Positions 47,282-60,151 are shown, numbered from the stretch's first letter. The stretch is 64,000 nt of DNA from Manihot esculenta (GCF_001659605.2 NC_035161.2:9161738-9225737); one strand, 5' to 3'. Numbers and translations are program-made. Notes: generated by a model from the sequence alone, not told the origin.

Positions 47282-49449
47282 TGTAATACCTGGCTAGACT
47301 CAGGCATCAGAATTCCTACCGTCCGGTGGAATCTCGGATGTCGGAGCTCTCTAGAAGGGTACAATAAAGGTTTTCTAAAATATTTTCACATGATTTTATG
47401 GTTTTAATGCAAAAGAAATTGAGTTTTGAAAAGAAAAGACCAAGGAGGGAAGAACCCAGGTTCGGCCGCCGAACATGGGGCTGTTTAGGAGGCACGTTAG
47501 GCTTCCGAAAGTGGCTTTCTTTCGACCGCCGAACCCCATGTTCGGCCACCGAACGTGGTGAGGTTTTGGAAGCAGCTTTGGCCACCGAAGGAGGTTTGGC
47601 CGGCCACCTATAAAAGGCCCTTTGTCCGGAAAATGGGCGAGTTTCTCTCTCTTTTCGGGCATAGGTGAGTTCATGCTCTCCTTTGGTTGTTTTGACGCTT
47701 TTTCTTTAAATCCCTCAAGTTTTCATGAGTTTTATCTTTGTTTTGAAGAGTTTTGAGCTTAAGATCAAGTTTTGGAGCTTGGAGACCCAAGGAGCTAGAT
47801 TTCTCCCATCTCCAAGTTAGGGATCGCACCAACCCTCGATCTTCAAAAGGTAAGTGTAGATCCACACCCTTTTCTTTGTTTTAAGTAAGTTTTAAGGAGT
47901 TTTGATGCTTGTGTATGGGTAGATGTGCATGTTAAGGTTTATGTGGGTTTTGTGCCCAATGTATATTTATGTGATGTTATGTTGGGAGGTTTAAGTTAGT
48001 TTATGCCCTATATGCATGTGGGAGTGTGTATGCATGTTTGGGAGAGAGCATGTGAGGTTTTGGGTTGTGTTGGAAGGTTTGGAGGCTGAGTTCTACCATT
48101 CTGAAAGAGCTCAGGTTCGGCCGCCGAAGGGACTTTCTGCCACCGAACCTGCCTGTGGAGGCAAGCTTTTGGCTGCCGAACCCTGCCCCCGAAAGTTGGA
48201 CTTTCGCCTCTGGAGGGGAGTTTCGGCCGCCGAAGGTGCCGCCGAACATGCATGAGTTTCGGCTCTAGAGGGACTTTCGGCCGCCGAACCTGCCGCCGAA
48301 AGTGCCCTGTCCAGCCTTCCTTTGCATGATTTCTATGATTATTTTAAGATATTTTAGGGGGTTTTTAGGGAGTTGTTTAGAGTCTTGTTAGAGTGTGTTT
48401 GGTCCCTCATTTGAGTCCACCTGTGTAGGATCGAACCTGAGGATTCGAAGAGGCCAGCAGAGTTAGCTATTGCAGAGTCAGTCCAGCGTCTACCAGAGGT
48501 GAGTAGAACTAACTAATCAAATGTTTTAAGCATGTTCACGCATCATGAATACCATGTATATGTATTAGGTTGTTGCATTAGATTTCGCGAAGATGTTGAA
48601 TTGCATAATTTGCTGTTGATGTGGATGGACCAAGGCGACCCCAATAGCCCTAGATATGATATGGTACAGAACTCCTGAGGAGCCCCTTCGAGGGCCGGGC
48701 ACCATGTTATGTTACAGAAGTCCTGAGGAGCCCCTTCGAGGGTCGGGCACCATGATATATTACAGAAGTCCTGAGGAGCTCCTTCAAGGGCCGGGCACAG
48801 ACAGAGGGAGTTTTGGAGGTCATGTCCATCCGTGATGTGAAATGTTTGTGCTGTGATGCATTCCATGATAGCATATGATTTATTAAACTATTTTTCCCTG
48901 TTCTCTCACTGGGCTTTTTAGCTCACCCCTTTCCCTAACCCCCAGGTTTGCAGGTCTGAGGAAGATTGGGAAGTCTCAAGGGTTAATGTTATGTTTATGT
49001 AATAGATTAGTATGTTAGCGTGGACATGTAATGTAAATTGATATAATGTATTGTAAGATAATGTATTGTAATGTAATGTAATGTAAGGTAGAGTTATGTT
49101 TATGGATTAGTATTGTGCTTGGCCTTAAGGTCTGGTTAATCCCTTTTTGTACATGATGTATGTTATGTTTTTATTGATGTCATATGTGAACCAGGCTTGA
49201 TGTATGTAATGTTGACCCAGCTAGAGCATTTGATGAGGGCTCTAGCATTAGGGTTTATATGTTTACAGTTATGTAGCATGCAGGTCAAGCTTGGTATATG
49301 AAATGTTTTAAAGTTTTTATGGAATGTTTGATCATGTATGGGATTATACCAGTTGTACAGGATGTGTGTCAGGCTTGCTACGGGTCCCGGCGGCCTTAAG
49401 CCGATCTGGATCCTAGCGCCGGTAGCGATCCGATTTTTGGGTCGTTATA
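47282..49449 (+). repeat. 5' LTR of the gutted Tekay element
   Basis: 2168 bp, starting TGTAATACCTGGC and ending GTCGTTATA, a mutated form of GTTACA. TATAAAA at 47609-47615. Motif copies near 47460 and in 48115-48305. Three hairpin-minisatellite units of TCCTGAGGAGCCCCTTCGAGGG type lie at about 48672-48800, with CCC/GGG stems closed by a TTCG-containing loop. Confidence 0.92.
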
Positions 49450-49452
49450 GAG

Positions 49453-49465
49453 TGGTATCAGAGCC
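49453..49465 (+). promoter_or_regulatory. Primer binding site of the gutted Tekay element
   Basis: TGGTATCAGAGCC, a perfect initiator Met tRNA complement, three bases after the LTR end. Confidence 0.9.
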
Positions 49466-49716
49466 CTAGGTTCACATGGTCGGACCTAGAGTGTGTTGGG
49501 CTCATAGAGGTCGTAGAAGGGCAAGCACAATAGGTAAAATCATGTCCACTAGGATAGGATGTAGAGTTCTGTCTTGAATGATGATGTGAAATGCCAGGAT
49601 GTTATGCGTGTGCATTAATGTTATGCTATGTATGTGATGCAGGTTCATGTGTTTCCACATGAACCGTATGATGCTAATGTTTGTATGATTGTGTGTTGTT
49701 CTTCAGCGGAGCTAGG

Positions 49717-51837
49717 ATGCGAGGCACTCGTCGATCTGTGGAATCGACTGGAGTTCCATCTGAGTGGGAAGGTATGGGCACTTTTCCCCCTGCTCTGCCA
49801 AGAGCGCAGTCGTGTAGAGTCGGCAGATGGGAAACATCAAGGGATCTTGGAAGGTCTTTTGATGTGAGCAGAGAAGGAATGGATTTAAAGAGAATGTCTG
49901 CAGATGCGAGAGAAGTAGAGATGGATGTTCAGAGGAGAGATGGAGGTCTGGATGTGAGCATGTTTGAAGAAGGCATGGGAGAGTCTCAAGAAGACACTCA
50001 GACTCAAGATTCCAAAATCTCAGGTTCAGGAGGAATTGATCCCTCCACTCTGAGTACAGCTGCCACGAGAAGTAAAAAGTGGGGGAACACCAATAGAAAG
50101 GGAGGCAGAGGCCTCAGAAGATCGAAGAAGAGCAAGTTTTGGAATCGGTTGAAGTCCAGTCTGGATTTTGGTAGTGGCTCAAGCTCTGGCTCAAGCAGTT
50201 CAAGATGCTTGAGGTGTGGAAGGCCGCACAAGGGAGTCTGTTTGATTGGGACTAATCTATGTTATAGATGCGGTCAGGAGGGACACATGGCACATGAGTG
50301 TCCCACTGCACCCTGGTTGGCACAGTCCCAGCGGGCAACTCCAGGTAGAGCGGCTCAGCCAGTAGCTCCATCCATGTCTCAGGGTAGTGGTCGAGGCAGA
50401 GGGAGAGGGTCATCCTTTCCTTCTGAAGGTTTCCGCGGAGAGGATCCGTCAGCTCCAGCTCGGATCTTCACCCAGGCTCAGCAGGAGGCAAACACATCGA
50501 ACACGGTGGTGTCAGGTACGCTCACTTTTGAATGTTCTGATGTGTATGTTTTGTGAACCCTGGTGTTTCTTTTTCTTTAGTTGCTCTAGGAGCCGTCGAA
50601 AGGTTGAGTTGATAACTTCTGGGCTAGAGTGTCCTATTTGGGTCAGTGGACTCACGTGTGATCCATCTGTGGCAGAGTCAGTCTGCCGATCCAGTTTAGT
50701 GTCAGTTGAGGGTAGATGCCTTCCACCCGACCTTGAGGTCCTAGACTTGACTGTCTGGACGTCATTCTAGGGATGGATTGGGTTTTTCTACTCGTGGTAC
50801 TACCTGGGTCTGCAGAGACAAGGTAGTCAGGTTCAAAGGACAGGATGGGTCAGAGGTACTCTGCAGAGGGGACAGTGTAGGGATGCCTAAAGGTTTGATG
50901 TCAGCCTGTCAGGCTCGTAGGGTGCGTAGGAGGGGTTGTCAGAGGGTTCTAGCTCTTGTTGAGAGTTTAGCAGTTAGGTCAGGGAACCATCCTCCGTGTC
51001 TGTTGTTTGAGAGAGAGTTCTTAGATGTCTTCCCAGGCGAGCTATCAGGTTTACCACCTGTTAGGGAGATAGAGTTTGGAAAGAGAAGTGATGTCAGGAA
51101 CCAGGTTCATCTCTACCTTTCCCTACAGGATGGCACCTGCAAAGTTGTAGAAGTTGAAGGAGCAGTTGCAAGAGCTTGGTAGACAAGGGTTTTATCCAAC
51201 CTAGTACCTCACCCTGGATTGCTCTAGTATTGTTGTGGGAAAAGCAGGATAGATCCTTGAGAACCTATGTCGACTTCGGGCAGTTGAACAAGGTCGCTAC
51301 CAAGAACATGTTTTCCCTACCTGTCGAGGGTCAGAAATGAAGTCAGTTCAGTAGAGAAGAAGGGAGAAGAGAAAGGATCAGAGTGCGCAGCGGAAGCTTA
51401 TGGAGTTCAGGAGAAGGTTGGGGTATTGCTTATGGTGTCTCCAATAAAGAGGTGATTTGTTATGGGTCGAAGGGTAAAGTAGCTCCAAAGATACATCGGA
51501 CCCTTTGAAGTCCTGCAAAGGATTGGGGATCTATCTTATAAGCTAGATTTACCTACTTCGGTGGAGAGAGTCCATTCGGATTTCCATGTTCCTGTGTTAT
51601 GGAAGTTCGTATCAGATCCAAGTGAGGTTCTTAAAGAACCAGAGGTGGAGATCTCAGGGAGTCTCACCTATGTTGAGCATCCAGTGTGTATCATAGACAC
51701 ACAAGTTAGGAAACTAAGGAACGAGGAATCCTGATGGTGATAGCCCTTTGGAATCACCACAGAATGGAAAAGTGTGCCTGAGAGACCTAGGAGTTTATAC
51801 TCCAGCAGTACCCGTATCTCTTTTTGGAGAGGTTTTT
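49717..51837 (+). pseudogene. Remnant gag-pol lacking capsid core, RT, RNase H and most integrase
   Basis: The first frame (49717-50556) starts MRGTRRS like the intact copy and keeps both Cys motifs ([27 protein letters not shown]). The capsid core present in the intact copy ([15 protein letters not shown] onward) is missing between the N-terminal region and the basic KKSKFWNRLKSS segment. After the frame breaks at the protease (near 50550), fragments of protease, the start of RT (DFGQLNKV context near 51270) and then only the post-integrase segment and chromodomain-like tail (51420-51837) can be followed, with stops and shifts. The deletion between about 51325 and 51420 removed the RT core, RNase H and integrase core. 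Not functional. Confidence 0.88.
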
Positions 51838-51878
51838 AGGCTTTGTCTGCTTGCTTGCTGCTTGTTTGTTTGTTGTTT

Positions 51879-51916
51879 GAACATTCGGGAACGAATGTTC
51901 TTAAAGGGGGGAAGAA
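51879..51916 (+). promoter_or_regulatory. Hairpin and polypurine tract of the gutted element
   Basis: Perfect 9-bp arms GAACATTCG (51879-51887) and CGAATGTTC (51892-51900) flank loop GGAA. The polypurine tract AAAGGGGGGAAGAA follows (51903-51916). The arms are perfect although the coding region has decayed. Confidence 0.88.
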
Positions 51917-53039
51917 TGTAATACCCAGCTAGACTCAGGCATCCGAATTCCTACCGTCCGGTGGAATCTCGGATGTCGGAGCTCTCTAGAAGGGTAAAGT
52001 AAAGGTTTTCTAAAATGTTTTCACATGATTTTATGGTTTTAATGCAAAAGAAATTGAGTTTTGAAAAGAAAAGACCAAGGAGGGAAGAACCCAAGTTCAG
52101 CCGCCGAACCTCAAGTTCGGCCGCCGAACATGGGGCTATTTAGGAGGCACGTTAGGCATCCAAAAGTGGATTTCTTTCGACTGCCGAACCCCATGTTCGG
52201 CTGCCGAACGTGGTGAGGTTTTGGAAGCAGTTTTGGCCGCCGAAGGAGGTTTGGCCGGCCACCTATAAAAGGCCCTTTGTCTGGAAAATGGGCGAGTTTC
52301 TCTCTCTTTTCAAGCATAGGTGAGTTCATGCTCTCCTTTGGTTGTTTTGACGCTTTTTCTTTAAATCGCTCAAGTTTTCATGAGTTTTATCTTTGTTTTG
52401 AAGAGTTTTGAGCTTAAGATCAAGTTTTGGAGCTTGGAGACCCAAGGAGCTAGATTTCTCCCATCTCCAAGTTAGGGATCGCACCAACCCTCGATCTTCA
52501 AGAGGTAAGTGTAGATCCACACCCTTTTCTTTGTTTTAAGTAAGTTTTAAGGAGTTTTGATGCTTGTGTGTGGGTAGATGTGCATGTTAAGGTTTATGTG
52601 GGTTTTATGCCCAATGTATGTTTATGTGATGTTATGTTGGGAGGTTTAAGTTAGTTTATGCCCTATATGCATGTGGGAATGTGTATGCATGTTTGGGAGA
52701 GAGCATGTGAGGTTTTGGGTTGTGTTGGAAGGTTTGGAGGCTGAGTTCTACCATTCTGGAAGAGCTCAAGTGTAATACCCGGCTAGAGTCCGGCATCGGA
52801 ATTCCTATAGTCCGGTGGAATCTCGGATGTCGGAACCCTCTAGAAGGGTAATACATATGTTTTCTAAGGTAGTTTAACATGTTTTAATGTTTTAAAGTGT
52901 TAAAGGAAAAGAGTTTTGGAATGAAAAGCAACAAGGGAGAAATGCAAAGGTTCGGCCGCCGAAGGTCACTTTCGGCCGCCGAACATTGCATGGTTTCGGA
53001 TTCACGTTCGGCTGCCGAAGGTAGGTCTGGCCAGCCACC

Positions 53040-53046
53040 TATAAAA
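53040..53046 (+). promoter_or_regulatory. LTR promoter TATA box
   Basis: TATAAAA preceded by GGCCAGCCACC. The same arrangement occurs at 754, 9286, 30941, 47609, 52264 and 60421 and, on the minus strand, at 12082 and 24765. Conservation across copies supports it as the core promoter, about 270-340 bp into the LTR. Confidence 0.8.
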
Positions 53047-53572
53047 GGGCCAAAGGTCGGTGAGAGGAGGGTATTTTCTCCTCCACTTGCAGCCAGAGGT
53101 GAGCCAAAACCTTCTCACGTTGACTTTCATGGTTTTTATGATTTCCTTCAGATCTTTCAAAGTTTTGAAGGGTTTTATATTTGTTTTGAAGGTTTTAAGC
53201 AAAAGAGCAAAGTTTGGAAGTTTGGAGCTTTGGAAGCTTGGTTCTTCATAACTCCACATTGGGATCGTCTAATCTCTTGTTTGGAAGAGGTAAGAGAAGA
53301 TCCTGACTTTCCTTTCTTGATTTTTGAAGGTTTTATGAAGTTTGTATGGGTAGTATGCATGTTTAGGTTTAGGTGAGGTTTTTGATGATCTTTGAGTTGA
53401 AGCATGTTTAAGTGTTGTTAGATGTGTTTGTTTGGGGTTTTAGGATAGTTTAAGACCCCTTTGTGCATATATATGTGTATGTGCTAGTTGGGAGTCGTTG
53501 ATATGCCTGTTGTAGGTTTTTGGGCAAAGTTTGCATGAAACAGAGCAAGGTTCTGTCCCTTGGACAAAACCA

Positions 53573-53803
53573 GGTTCGGCCGCCGAACATGCTTGGAGGC
53601 AGTTTCGGCTGCCAAAGCTTGCCCCCGAAAGCTAAGCTTTCGGTTTAGAAAAGGACTTTCGGCCGCCGAAAGAGGGAGTTCGGCCGCCGAAAGTATGTGA
53701 GTTTCGTCTCTGGACGAGACCTTCGGCCGCCGAAGGTGCCGCCGAACATGCATGAGTTTCGTCTCTGGAGAGGGGTTTCGGCCGCCGAACCTGCCGCCGA
53801 AAG
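53573..53803 (+). repeat. TTCGGCCGCCGAA array, intact element 5' LTR
   Basis: Five exact copies (near 53577, 53659, 53679, 53723 and 53778) plus half motifs and the GTTTCGTCTCTGGA phrase. It lies inside the putative leader intron 53290-53939. Confidence 0.92.
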
Positions 53804-54182
53804 TGCCCTGTCCAGCCTTCTTTTGCATGTTTTCTGTGAATGTTCTAGGATGGTTTCGAAGGGTTTTGGGGAGTTTCTTAGAAATGTTCTTGAGTTAGTT
53901 TGGTCCCTCATTTGTGTCCACCTGTGTAGGAACGGACCAGAGGAACCCCAGAGAGCAGCAGTGAGTACAGGGTCAAAACCTGCAGAGTTAGCACAGAGTC
54001 AGCCAGAGGTGAGTGGAACTTACTTTAATGTTTTAATATGAGAAATGGACATTTTATCATGTTTCATGCATCATGACTATGCTATAGGCTGAGTGCATTA
54101 GTGTACACGAAGATGATGCATTGCATTTATCCTTGATTCTATGACTGTATGGACATAGTAAGGATTCAATAGCCCTCAGAGG

Positions 54183-54283
54183 AAAGACCTGGAACAGCCC
54201 TACGGGGACCAGGCATAAAGACCTGGAACAGCCCTACGGGGACCAGGCACAAAGACCTGGAACAGCCCTACGGGGACCAGGCA
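54183..54283 (+). repeat. Three-unit hairpin minisatellite, intact element 5' LTR
   Basis: Three near-identical units of AAAGACCTGGAACAGCCC then TACGGGGACCAGGCA. CCTGG pairs with CCAGG, and inner CCC pairs with GGG around TACG. The 3' LTR has the same array at 61564-61664 with one C-to-T type change. Confidence 0.92.
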
Positions 54284-54890
54284 TATGGTATAGAGGGAGT
54301 GTTGATCCGTCCATGCTGAGATGTGATTACTTGTGATGTGATACATTGCATGAGAGCATGTTTTATCACCTGTGCTTTATTACTGTTCTACTCACTGGGC
54401 TATAGTAGCTCATCCCTCTCCCCTAACTCCAGTTGTGCAGGTTCAGAGGTCAGAGGTCAGCAGGGTACAGGAAGAGTATTTTGTAATAGCTAGTGTGGAC
54501 ATGTAAATGTAAAGAGATAATGTATGTGTACAGTGTATAGAATGGTGCTTGATTATAAGAGTTGTAATCCCTTTTTGTGTTTTCACATGATCAGTGTATG
54601 GTGATATATTGTTGTATGTTTATGAGAAAACCAGGCTTAACATTATGAGTTTTATCCGCCTAGAGCAATGAGGAGCTCTAGTAGGGATTGGTAGAGAACA
54701 GAGATAGTGCATGCACAGGTTAAGCCTTGGAATGAAGAAAAGTTTTATGTGTTTTACAGAAAATATATGATCATGTATGGGATGTCACAGGTTCACAGTC
54801 AGGATAGCAGGCTTACTACGGGTCCCGGCGACCTTAAGTCGATCTGGATCCTAGTGCCGGTGGCAGTTCGGTTTCCGGGCTGTTACAGAT

Positions 54891-54903
54891 TGGTATCAGA
54901 GCC
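54891..54903 (+). promoter_or_regulatory. Primer binding site of the intact Tekay element
   Basis: TGGTATCAGAGCC, three bases after the LTR end; perfect initiator Met tRNA complement. Confidence 0.93.
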
Positions 54904-55129
54904 TTAGGTTCACATGGTCGGACCTATATAGACAGAGTTGGGCCTATAGAGGTTTTAGCAGGTCAGGCACCATAGGGAAACATGTCCACTAGGATAGGAT
55001 GTCAGTCCTGTCGCTATATGCTGATGTGCAATGCCATGATTCATACATGTGCATTAGTTTATATGTGATGTATGCTGATATGTGTTGCTTATGTGCTCTG
55101 TGATGTGTTGTTTTCCAGAGAGAGTTAAG

Positions 55130-58100
55130 ATGCGAGGAACTCGTCGATCCGCGAGATTGACTGGAGTCCCACCTGTAAGTGAGGGTACAGCTGCTCGTCC
55201 ACCTGCCTTGCCAAGGGCAAGATCGCACAGGTCAAGCAGGGAGGGAATGTCAATAGACCCGAGAAGGTCTTCTGACGAGAGCAGAAGAGGAATAGGCAGA
55301 GGGGGAAGATCAGAAGAAGAGAGAGTTGCTATGGAGGAGGCTCAGAGTAGAGATGTCAGTATGGGGGTAGAAAGGTCAGAAGAAGGTATGGGGGAGTCTC
55401 AGGGAGGCGCTCAGGCCTCGGGGTTTGGCTATCCACCCTTTCCGCAGGGCCCAGAGTATCCGATGGGAGGCACGTCGGATTACTCCAGCTTTGCCCCATA
55501 TCCACCCTATATGCCATATATGCCCTATCCTTCCTTCTATCCACCATATCACATGTATCCACCCCCACCTTTTCATCCAAGTTCAGCATCGCCTGAATCC
55601 AGAGAAACAGTACCTCCACCACCACCACCTGAACCAGTAGCCCCTGTTGTTGAAGCACAACCCAGTTCTTCAGGGGGAACGAAGGTGAAGATGACAGAGT
55701 ACTTAAAGTTGGATGCTCCTAAATTCAATACGGGAGATGATCCCTTTGAGTATCTTAGTGCAGTCAGAATGATAACAAGTGAGTTGGGAGCAGATGATAG
55801 CAGGGCCATTGAGATGGCAGGGTTCACATTAAAGTGCAAGAAAGCCAGAGAATGGTTCAAGAACTATGTGGACCCCAGAATTGACAGTATGACATGGGAA
55901 GAGTTCGCCAATGAATTTGCTGGGTGGGCTTTCCCTGACAGTTCTCGGGAGCTAAAGGTTGTGGAGTTTGAGCAGTTAAGACAGACGGAGGTGATGAGCG
56001 TTGATGAGTACACAGATAAGTTCTTGGAATTGTTGCCATACGTGGGTCAGGCGTATGATACGGATCAGAAGAAGGCAAAGAGATATGCCACAAGGCTTCA
56101 TCCCCGGTATTTCTCTTTGATTCTTCATGCGGAGAAGGAGAGTTTCCACTCCATTGTGGATGCTGCTAGAAAGATGGAGGCCAGTGCCATAAGTCAAGGT
56201 GTAGTCAAGGCACAGTCTTCTGGTGTGAAACCAGGTTCCTCCTCACAGAGTACAGCAAGTGCAAGCAAGAAGAGATGGGAGAAATTCAGAGGAAAGAGAG
56301 GCAAGTTCTGGAACAGGATTAAGACGGGTCTGGGAATGAGTAGCGGCGCCAGCTCTGGCACAGATCTTCCAGTTTGCAATAGGTGTGGGAGACCACATAG
56401 CGGAGCTTGTTTGTTGGGATCTACAGCCTGCTATAGATGTGGGCAGGAGGGACATTATGCACGAGAATGTCCTCAGGCGACTTTGGTTGCACCATCCCAG
56501 CAGATGACCGCAGGTAGTGTCGTCCAGTCCGCAGCTTCAGTTCGTCCACCAAGCAGTGGCAGAGGTAGAGGAAGAGGGGCAGCCTCTTCATCAGGGATGG
56601 GTTCCCGAGGTGCAGGTCCGTCAGCTCCAGCACGGATTTTCACCATGACGCAGCAGGAGGCAGACACGTCGAACACAGTGGTGTCAGGTAACCTCATCAT
56701 TGGGTGTTCAGAGGTGTATGCTTTGATGGACCCCGGTGCTTCTCACTCTTTCATTTCTTATAGAGCCGCAGAGAGATTGGGGTTGATAGTCTCCGAGTTA
56801 GAGTGTCCTCTTTGGGTCAGTGGACCTAGATGTGACCCATCATTGGCAGAGTCAGTCTGTCAGTTCAGTCCAGTGTTTATAGAGGATAGATGCCTTCCAG
56901 CTGACCTTGTGGTTCTAGAGTTGACAGATTTTGATGTCATTCTAGGGATGGATTGGTTATCTACCTATAGTGCTACTTTGCACTGCAGGGACAAGGTAGT
57001 GAGTCTCAGAGACCAGGATGGGTCAGAGTGTGTCTTCAGAGGAGACAAGAGAGGGACACCTAGAGGTTTGATATCAGCCCTTCAGGCTCGTAGGATGTTG
57101 AGGAAGGGGTGTCAGGGGTTCCTAGCTTATGTGAGAGAGCTAGACAGTCAGGTTAGGGAACCATCCTCAGTACCAGTTGTTAGAGAATTCCCAGATGTGT
57201 TTCCTGAAGAGCTTCCAGGACTACCACCTGATAGGGACATAGAGTTCGAGATAGAGTTGATGCCCGGTGCTAGACCGATCTCTATTCCTCCCTACCGGAT
57301 GGCACCAGTAGAGCTGAGAGAGTTGAAAGACCAGTTACAGGATTTGGTAGCAAAAGGTTTCATCCGCCCGAGTACCTCCCCTTGGGGTGCTCCAGTATTA
57401 TTTGTCAGAAAGAAGGATGGACCACTTAGACTTTGTGTCGACTACAGACAGTTGAACAAAGTCACGATCAAAAACAAGTATCCTTTACCTAGGATTGATG
57501 ATCTATTCGACCAGCTGTCAGGAGCAGGTTGTTTTTCTAAGATAGATCTGAGATCTGGATACCACCAGTTGAAGATCAGAGAAGGAGATGTATCCAAGAC
57601 TGCTTTCCGAACCAGATATGGGCATTATGAGTTCCTAGTAATGCCGTTCGGGTTGACTAATGCCCCTGCAGCATTCATGGATCTCATGAATCGGGTTTTC
57701 AGGGAGTACTTGGATCGTTTTGTGATCGTCTTTATCGATGATATCTTAGTGTACTCCAAGAATGCAGAGGAGCATGCCCAGCATCTGAGACTCATTTTGC
57801 AAACCTTGAGAGAGCATGGCTTGTATGCCAAGTTCTCCAAGTGCGAGTTCTGGCTAAGGAGCATTGCCTTTTTGGGACATGTAGTATCAGAGGAAGGAAT
57901 AACAGTAGATCCCAAGAAGGTAGAGGCAGTAGCCAACTGGCCTACACCCACGTCAGTGACAGAGATTAAGAGTTTTCTGGGTTTGGCAGGCTACTATCGG
58001 AGGTTCGTTCAGGACTTTTCGAAGATAGCTGCTCCGATGACCAGACTGACGAGGAAGAATCAGAAGTTCGTATGGACAGAAGATTGTGATGAGAGTTTTG

Positions 58101-60073
58101 AAGAGTTGAAGAGACGGTTAACTTCAGCACCGGTGTTAGCTCTGCCGATCAGTGAGGAAGATTTCACAGTGTTCTGTGATGCATCCCGAGTGGGATTAGG
58201 TTGTGTGTTAATGCAGAATGACAGAGTGATAGCTTATGCTTCTAGACAGCTGAAGAAGCACGAGCTGAACTATCCGACACACGATCTTGAGATGGCAGCT
58301 GTTATCTTTGCACTTAAGATGTGGAGGCATTACCTCTATGGGGTAAAGTGTGAGATCTATACGGATCATAAGAGCCTGCAGCACATCTTAAGTCAAAGAG
58401 AGTTAAACTTGAGGCAGAGACGGTGGGTAGAATTGCTCAGTGATTACGATTGTAAGATCCAATATCATCCGGGTAAGGCTAATGTTGTAGCTGATGCCTT
58501 AAGCCGGAAATCACTTGGCAGTTTATCCCACATTGCAGTAGAGAGAAGACCGGTGGTGAAGGACTTTTACAGGCTTATGGATGAAGGGTTACAGTTGCAG
58601 CTATCTGGTACAGGTGCTTTGATTGCACAGATGAGAGTTACACCAGTGTTTCTAGAGCAAGTGGCTCTGAAACAGCACGAAGACCCTGAGTTAGTGAAGA
58701 TTGCCAGGACTGTTCAGTCTGGCAACAGTGCAGAGTTCAGATTTGACAGTGAGGGGATTCTTCGTCATGGCAAGAGATTATGTGTACCAGATGATAGCAG
58801 TTTGAAGGAAGACATTATGAGGGAAGCTCATAATGCAAGATATAGCGTTCACCCTGGAGCCACTAAGATGTATCAAGACCTGAGAAGGGTGTATTGGTGG
58901 CCAGCAATGAAGAGGGAAGTGGCACAGTTCGTGTCAGCCTGCGAGACATGTCAAAGGGTGAAACTAGAGCATCAGAAGCCGGCTGGAATGCTTAACCCAC
59001 TGCCGATTCCAGAGTGGAAATGGGAGAATATCGCTATGGATTTTGTAGTGGGGTTACCGGCGACGTCCAACAGGCTAGACTCCATATGGGTGATTGTGGA
59101 CAGATTGACGAAATCTGCTCACTTCATACCAGTCAGGAGCAACTATTCTGTAGACAAGTTAGCGCAGGTCTATGTAGAAGAGATAATCAAGCTGCATGGA
59201 GTTCCAGTGTCGATAGTCTCAGATAGAGGACCGCAGTTCACCTCCAGATTTTGGCGGAGTCTGCAAGCTGCTATGGGTACAAGATTGGATTTCAGCACTG
59301 CTTTCCATCCACAGACAGACGGTCAGTCAGAAAGGACCATCCAAACCATAGAAGATATGCTGAGAATGTGTGTGTTAGACTTTGGCGGTTCTTGGAGGCA
59401 GCATCTACCTCTGGTGGAGTTTGCCTACAACAACAGCCATCATGCTAGCATAGGGATGGCTCCTTATGAAGCTCTGTATGGGAGGAAGTGCAGAACACCT
59501 GTTTGCTGGGAAGAGGTAGGAGAGAAGACTCTTGCAGGGCCAGAGTTAGTTGAGATTACCAGCAAGTTGGTGCCTGTGATCAGAGAGAGGATCAGAACAG
59601 CAGTAAGCAGGCAGAAAAGCTATGCAGACATCCGTAGGAAGCAGATAGAGTTCCAGGAGGGGGATATGGTATTACTGAAGGTGTCTCCAATGAAGGGAGT
59701 GGTTCGCTTTGGCAAGAAGGGTAAATTAGCTCCACGGTACATAGGTCCCTTTGAGATCTTGCAGAAGATCGGGCCTGTGTCGTATAAGCTGGATTTACCT
59801 GCATCAATGGAACGAGTTCACCCGGTATTTCATGTTTCTATGTTAAGAAAGTTTGTGTCAGATCCAGAGAAGGTTCTTAGTGAGCCTGAGGTGGAAATCT
59901 TAAGCGATCTCACCTATGTCGAGCAGCCAGTGCGGATCATTGACACCCAGATTCGAAAGCTGAGAAACAAGGAGATACCAATGGTGAAAGTCCTGTGGAA
60001 CCACCATAACCTAGAAGAGTGCACCTGGGAGACACGGGAGTCTATGCTCCAACAGTATCCATATCTGTTTTGA
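55130..60073 (+). CDS. Tekay-type gag-pol polyprotein with chromodomain-like tail, intact
   Basis: 1647 aa without stops. Approximate residues: basic N-terminus [15 protein letters not shown]; Pro/Tyr-rich 100-175; gag core from 191 ([15 protein letters not shown]); [12 protein letters not shown] near 416 and zinc knuckle [15 protein letters not shown] near 433; protease [11 protein letters not shown] near 533; RT with FIDDILVYS near 868; RNase [10 protein letters not shown] near 1011, TDHKSLQ near 1077 and ADALSR near 1122; integrase zinc region 1233-1280; catalytic Asp near 1304 (MDFVVGLP), Asp near 1365 (SDRGPQF) and Glu near 1401 (TDGQSE); tail 1595-1647 ([30 protein letters not shown]), which is chromodomain-like. 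The start is set at MRGTRR because the two sister copies share it; the frame is open upstream with ATGs at 55091 and 55103, so a slightly longer product is possible. A CAG (55116-55118) just before it looks like a splice acceptor. The tail is expected to bias insertion to heterochromatin. Confidence 0.95.
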   Translation: MRGTRRSARLTGVPPVSEGTAARPPALPRARSHRSSREGMSIDPRRSSDESRRGIGRGGRSEEERVAMEEAQSRDVSMGVERSEEGMGESQGGAQASGFGYPPFPQGPEYPMGGTSDYSSFAPYPPYMPYMPYPSFYPPYHMYPPPPFHPSSASPESRETVPPPPPPEPVAPVVEAQPSSSGGTKVKMTEYLKLDAPKFNTGDDPFEYLSAVRMITSELGADDSRAIEMAGFTLKCKKAREWFKNYVDPRIDSMTWEEFANEFAGWAFPDSSRELKVVEFEQLRQTEVMSVDEYTDKFLELLPYVGQAYDTDQKKAKRYATRLHPRYFSLILHAEKESFHSIVDAARKMEASAISQGVVKAQSSGVKPGSSSQSTASASKKRWEKFRGKRGKFWNRIKTGLGMSSGASSGTDLPVCNRCGRPHSGACLLGSTACYRCGQEGHYARECPQATLVAPSQQMTAGSVVQSAASVRPPSSGRGRGRGAASSSGMGSRGAGPSAPARIFTMTQQEADTSNTVVSGNLIIGCSEVYALMDPGASHSFISYRAAERLGLIVSELECPLWVSGPRCDPSLAESVCQFSPVFIEDRCLPADLVVLELTDFDVILGMDWLSTYSATLHCRDKVVSLRDQDGSECVFRGDKRGTPRGLISALQARRMLRKGCQGFLAYVRELDSQVREPSSVPVVREFPDVFPEELPGLPPDRDIEFEIELMPGARPISIPPYRMAPVELRELKDQLQDLVAKGFIRPSTSPWGAPVLFVRKKDGPLRLCVDYRQLNKVTIKNKYPLPRIDDLFDQLSGAGCFSKIDLRSGYHQLKIREGDVSKTAFRTRYGHYEFLVMPFGLTNAPAAFMDLMNRVFREYLDRFVIVFIDDILVYSKNAEEHAQHLRLILQTLREHGLYAKFSKCEFWLRSIAFLGHVVSEEGITVDPKKVEAVANWPTPTSVTEIKSFLGLAGYYRRFVQDFSKIAAPMTRLTRKNQKFVWTEDCDESFEELKRRLTSAPVLALPISEEDFTVFCDASRVGLGCVLMQNDRVIAYASRQLKKHELNYPTHDLEMAAVIFALKMWRHYLYGVKCEIYTDHKSLQHILSQRELNLRQRRWVELLSDYDCKIQYHPGKANVVADALSRKSLGSLSHIAVERRPVVKDFYRLMDEGLQLQLSGTGALIAQMRVTPVFLEQVALKQHEDPELVKIARTVQSGNSAEFRFDSEGILRHGKRLCVPDDSSLKEDIMREAHNARYSVHPGATKMYQDLRRVYWWPAMKREVAQFVSACETCQRVKLEHQKPAGMLNPLPIPEWKWENIAMDFVVGLPATSNRLDSIWVIVDRLTKSAHFIPVRSNYSVDKLAQVYVEEIIKLHGVPVSIVSDRGPQFTSRFWRSLQAAMGTRLDFSTAFHPQTDGQSERTIQTIEDMLRMCVLDFGGSWRQHLPLVEFAYNNSHHASIGMAPYEALYGRKCRTPVCWEEVGEKTLAGPELVEITSKLVPVIRERIRTAVSRQKSYADIRRKQIEFQEGDMVLLKVSPMKGVVRFGKKGKLAPRYIGPFEILQKIGPVSYKLDLPASMERVHPVFHVSMLRKFVSDPEKVLSEPEVEILSDLTYVEQPVRIIDTQIRKLRNKEIPMVKVLWNHHNLEECTWETRESMLQQYPYLF

Positions 60074-60114
60074 GGTTCGTTTTCCCCTTTTCTATGTGTT
60101 TTATGTTGTGTTAG

Positions 60115-60151
60115 GAACATTCGGGGACGAATGTTCTTAAGGGGGGGAGAA
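60115..60151 (+). promoter_or_regulatory. Hairpin and polypurine tract of the intact Tekay element
   Basis: Perfect 9-bp arms GAACATTCG (60115-60123) and CGAATGTTC (60128-60136), loop GGGA, then the polypurine tract AAGGGGGGGAGAA (60139-60151) against the 3' LTR. Confidence 0.92.

Larger units (their letters stand above)
52771..54887 (+). repeat. 5' LTR of the intact Tekay element
   Basis: 2117 bp, TGTAATACCCGGC to GGGCTGTTACA. TATAAAA at 53040-53046. Two exact motif copies upstream of it (near 52950 and 52970), an array at 53573-53803 and a three-unit minisatellite at 54183-54283. Splice-like sites: donors at 53099, 53290 and 54009, acceptors ending at 53939 and 54440. Confidence 0.95.
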
